64,000 bases of DNA from NCBI GenBank assembly GCA_037126765.1, contig JBBCBC010000026.1:30489698-30553697 (forward strand). Direction: 5' to 3'. Both the position numbers and the translations under genes were made by a program. Source of the stretch: Stenogyne calaminthoides (Eukaryota; Streptophyta; Magnoliopsida; Lamiales; Lamiaceae). Shown here piece by piece: positions 61,963 through 64,000 of this stretch. Numbering within the stretch: the stretch's first letter is position 1; every line of letters starts with the position of its first letter. The notes under the pieces were generated by a model. The model was given only the letters and a program-made list of their open reading frames with translations. It did no database searches and was not told the DNA's origin.

Positions 61963-62580
61963 AATCTAGCTTTAATAAAACTAGGCTAACTAGCCATCCC
62001 TGTATATTAATCTCTCTAGCTATTTTTATTTTTCTGATCTTTAATCGTTAACATCATTTGTCAAGTAAAGTCCTCAAATCGTGTTTAATCGAAAAAGTTA
62101 TGAGTAGCTCTTGTGTGAGACCGTTTCACGATGAGACGGAGCATAATTTGAACATGACGATTAACATTATGCAGAATTTCAAAGTAATATATATTCACAT
62201 ATAAACCGCATCGTATAAATATAATGGAAATGGATGATCTGCATTTTTTTGTGTAATTTTTTTTTAAAATTTCGAAACGAGATAAAAATATGATAAAATA
62301 ATGAGCGAAGTATAAAATAATTGGATTGTCTGAGGTGTTAGATGAATATAAGACTACAGTTTGATCTTGATCATTTGCTAAAATTTTCTTTGTTAGGTCT
62401 CACTCTTTAGGGTGTGGTTAAATAATCTCATTGCGTGTTGTGGTGATATTAATTAAGGGTAATAGAGATAAGTGGTCAAATATGTAATCTGAGTTAGGCG
62501 GTTTTAGAACAATTAGATTTCGTTTTCATTATGATGTACGGGTTTAAGTACCCCTTATATTCCAATAATTAAGTATAAAT
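61963..62580. other. Gene-free stretch
   Basis: Near 62110-62150 is a copy of the dispersed gtgagaccgtttcacgatgaga motif. Otherwise I see nothing. Confidence 0.4.
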
Positions 62581-62754
62581 AAAGTCTTGTGTGAAATATT
62601 GCACACTAGTGTTATGTGCAATACAACACAAATAAGACAAAAATTGTCTCAAATTCGCGGGTCTGGACGGTGGGTCGGGTCTGGGCGGGTCGGGCGCGGG
62701 CAGAGGGTTCAGGTTGGCGCGGACAAATATGTATTTATAGAAGTATATCTTTAT

Positions 62755-62865
62755 CAAATATATGTTGTAGCCTAGTGGTTCAGGTGTATTGTTAATGTAT
62801 TTGGTCATAGGTTCAATTCCTATTGTACACATAATTTTTTTTATTTTCTTTTTGTCAATTTTTTG
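62755..62865 (+). mobile_element. SINE-like, tRNA-derived segment
   Basis: A box-A-like tagcctagtggttc (62768-62781) and a box-B match ggttcaattcc (62810-62820) are 42 bp apart, close to tRNA gene spacing, and are followed by a T-rich tail (cataattttttttattttc). Poor stem pairing rules out a working tRNA, so a SINE head is the best reading. Confidence 0.6.
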
Positions 62866-63065
62866 TGTGTTACTACATCTATATATAAGTGTTACTACAT
62901 TGTTATATTGAAAATACTTCACATCTCACGTAACACTTAATAAAACATATCGTAACACATAAGTATTCATAAAGTAACATGTGTCAAAAGGTAACACATT
63001 ATTGTTTATATGGTAACACATGAGTATTCACATAGTATTAAGACGATATATGAACATTGTTACAT

Positions 63066-63455
63066 ATTACTAAAAAAACATGTATTACTACATGAAACAA
63101 AAAGTGTTACCATATGAAGAAAAATGTGTTACCAGATAAAAAAAATCAGAGCAAACGCGAAAAGAAATCCACAGTTCAACTTTACAGATTTGAAGAACAG
63201 CTTGATGTGTTACTACATGAATAAAAAGAGTGTTACCATATGAGCAAAAGAGTGTTACTACATGAACAAAAACCAGTACAAACGCGAAAAAATCTTCAGT
63301 TCAAAATTACAGATTTACAGAACAGACTTGATGTGTTACTACATAACCAAAATGAGTGTTACCATATGAGCAAAAGAATGTTACTACATGAACAAAAACC
63401 AGTACAAACGCGAAAAAATCTTTAGTTCAAAATTACAGATTTACAGAACAACGTG
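63066..63455. repeat. Tandem repeat of about 126 bp, three units
   Basis: Units starting at 63201 and 63327 (cttgatgtgttactacat) are nearly identical; a more diverged unit precedes them (about 63075-63200). Each has the pattern gtgttactacat / gtgttaccatatgagcaaaa / caaacgcgaaaaaatc / attacagatttacagaac. Confidence 0.85.
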
Positions 63456-64000
63456 AAAAAAGTGCAGAAGGATCTGAATTTCATCACACACTTTGTATTG
63501 AGGGTAATCCAAACATCACACACATATTCTCTCTTCTTCTCGTAGAATCCACATCGAAATCCAAATTGAATGACTTGGTTTCATCCAATGATTAGGAAGA
63601 ATCGAAAAAAAATTAAATTGGACAAGAAATTAGGGCACGAGCGACGGAAGGAAGAAGAAGAAATCCGATCTGTTGCGGCGACGGAAGAATAATTTGGAAG
63701 CGCCTCAAGGAAGAAGAAGAAATTTGATCTGTTCTGGTCTATTGCGGCGACACGAGGAAGAAGGCCCATAAGACCCGCCATTCTGGTTGCCCTAATCTGA
63801 CCCGGTCTTGACCCGCGAAAAAAAAAATCCAATTAAATTACAATTGCACATAACACTAGTATGCAATATAGCATATAAGTTTTTGTCTTAAGCATATACA
63901 ATTTTTTTATTTAAAAAATATGGATTTTTTCTATTTTTCTCTCTTCTAAACTTATCTCGGGTTAATTGCAGAAGTGATCCCATGTGAATTTTGTGATTGC

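Larger units (their letters stand above)
62583..63900. mobile_element. Terminal-inverted-repeat element of about 1.3 kb with tandem repeats
   Basis: The left end (attgcacactagtgttatgt, gcaatacaac, then cgcgggtctgga near 62656) and the right end in reverse (attgcatactagtgttatgt, gcaattg, then cgcgggtcaaga) match. Within it are a SINE-like segment, an array of gtaacac/gtgttac motifs and three 126-bp tandem units. A minus-strand frame (63832-63581) is Phe/Arg/Ser-rich and without a recognisable domain. Superfamily unknown; no transposase is visible. Confidence 0.55.

Noticed and set aside
62761..62833. A tRNA gene
   Set aside because: Box A and box B are present, but stem pairing is poor and no consistent cloverleaf forms; a SINE-like remnant is the better reading.
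63240..63425. A repeated small protein with MSKRVLLHEQKP motifs
   Set aside because: The frame is only a translation of the 126-bp tandem repeat and is not open across the whole array.
63200..63460. A CRISPR-like repeat array
   Set aside because: The units are contiguous 126-bp tandem repeats without unique spacers, in plant nuclear DNA.

Overview
This window is plant nuclear DNA. It is AT-rich, with intron-split genes using GT/AG sites, long intergenic stretches packed with degenerate LTR retrotransposons and MITEs, and plant-only gene families. A Lamiales origin, probably close to the mint family, is an inference from O-methyltransferase remnants that resemble mint flavonoid 8-O-methyltransferases. 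No tRNA, rRNA or CRISPR gene was found.

Gene layout. The 5' half of a TypA/BipA-type organellar translation GTPase gene lies on the minus strand (975-4125 and off the left edge). Two broken O-methyltransferase copies follow on the plus strand (8017-9667 and 16311-18228). A minus-strand PPR gene (18775-19743) lies directly behind a partial duplicate of the TypA 5' exons (19885-21077). All reading frames and splice phases are compatible with one chimeric TypA-PPR gene. Next come a frameshifted LOB-domain gene (23165-23769, minus), an intact four-exon CAAX-protease-like (CPBP) gene (26708-29424, plus), and a 42-residue lysine-rich peptide gene with a recognisable promoter (30779-30907, plus). 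A four-exon U1-type zinc-finger plus RING-like gene (33691-36016, plus) is intact. A truncated RRN7/TAF1B-like pseudogene (36516-37700, minus) abuts a Ty1-copia fragment. A second zinc-finger copy (49436-51310, plus) carries in-frame stops, and a tiny third fragment sits near 40.7 kb.

Mobile DNA. Gypsy gag/leader fragments occur at 6.3-7.6, 11.1-12.9 and 24.5-25.9 kb; the last two are direct duplicates. A solo LTR with a perfect 5-bp target duplication (11841-12165) is present only in the first of these. A short LTR element with both LTRs, primer-binding site and target duplication lies at 60288-61957. Copia fragments occur at 37.7 and 46.1 kb. There are three hAT-type elements with 8-bp target duplications, a Mutator-like MITE, Tourist-like and Stowaway-like MITEs, several long palindromes, a SINE-like tRNA relative and a terminal-inverted-repeat element carrying 126-bp tandem repeats (62.6-63.9 kb).

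How it fits together. The window is a record of local duplication and decay. TypA exons, the O-methyltransferase, the zinc-finger gene and its flank, and a gypsy/MITE block each occur two or more times. The most interesting product is the possible TypA-PPR fusion, in which a duplicated organelle-targeting exon appears to have been captured by a PPR gene.
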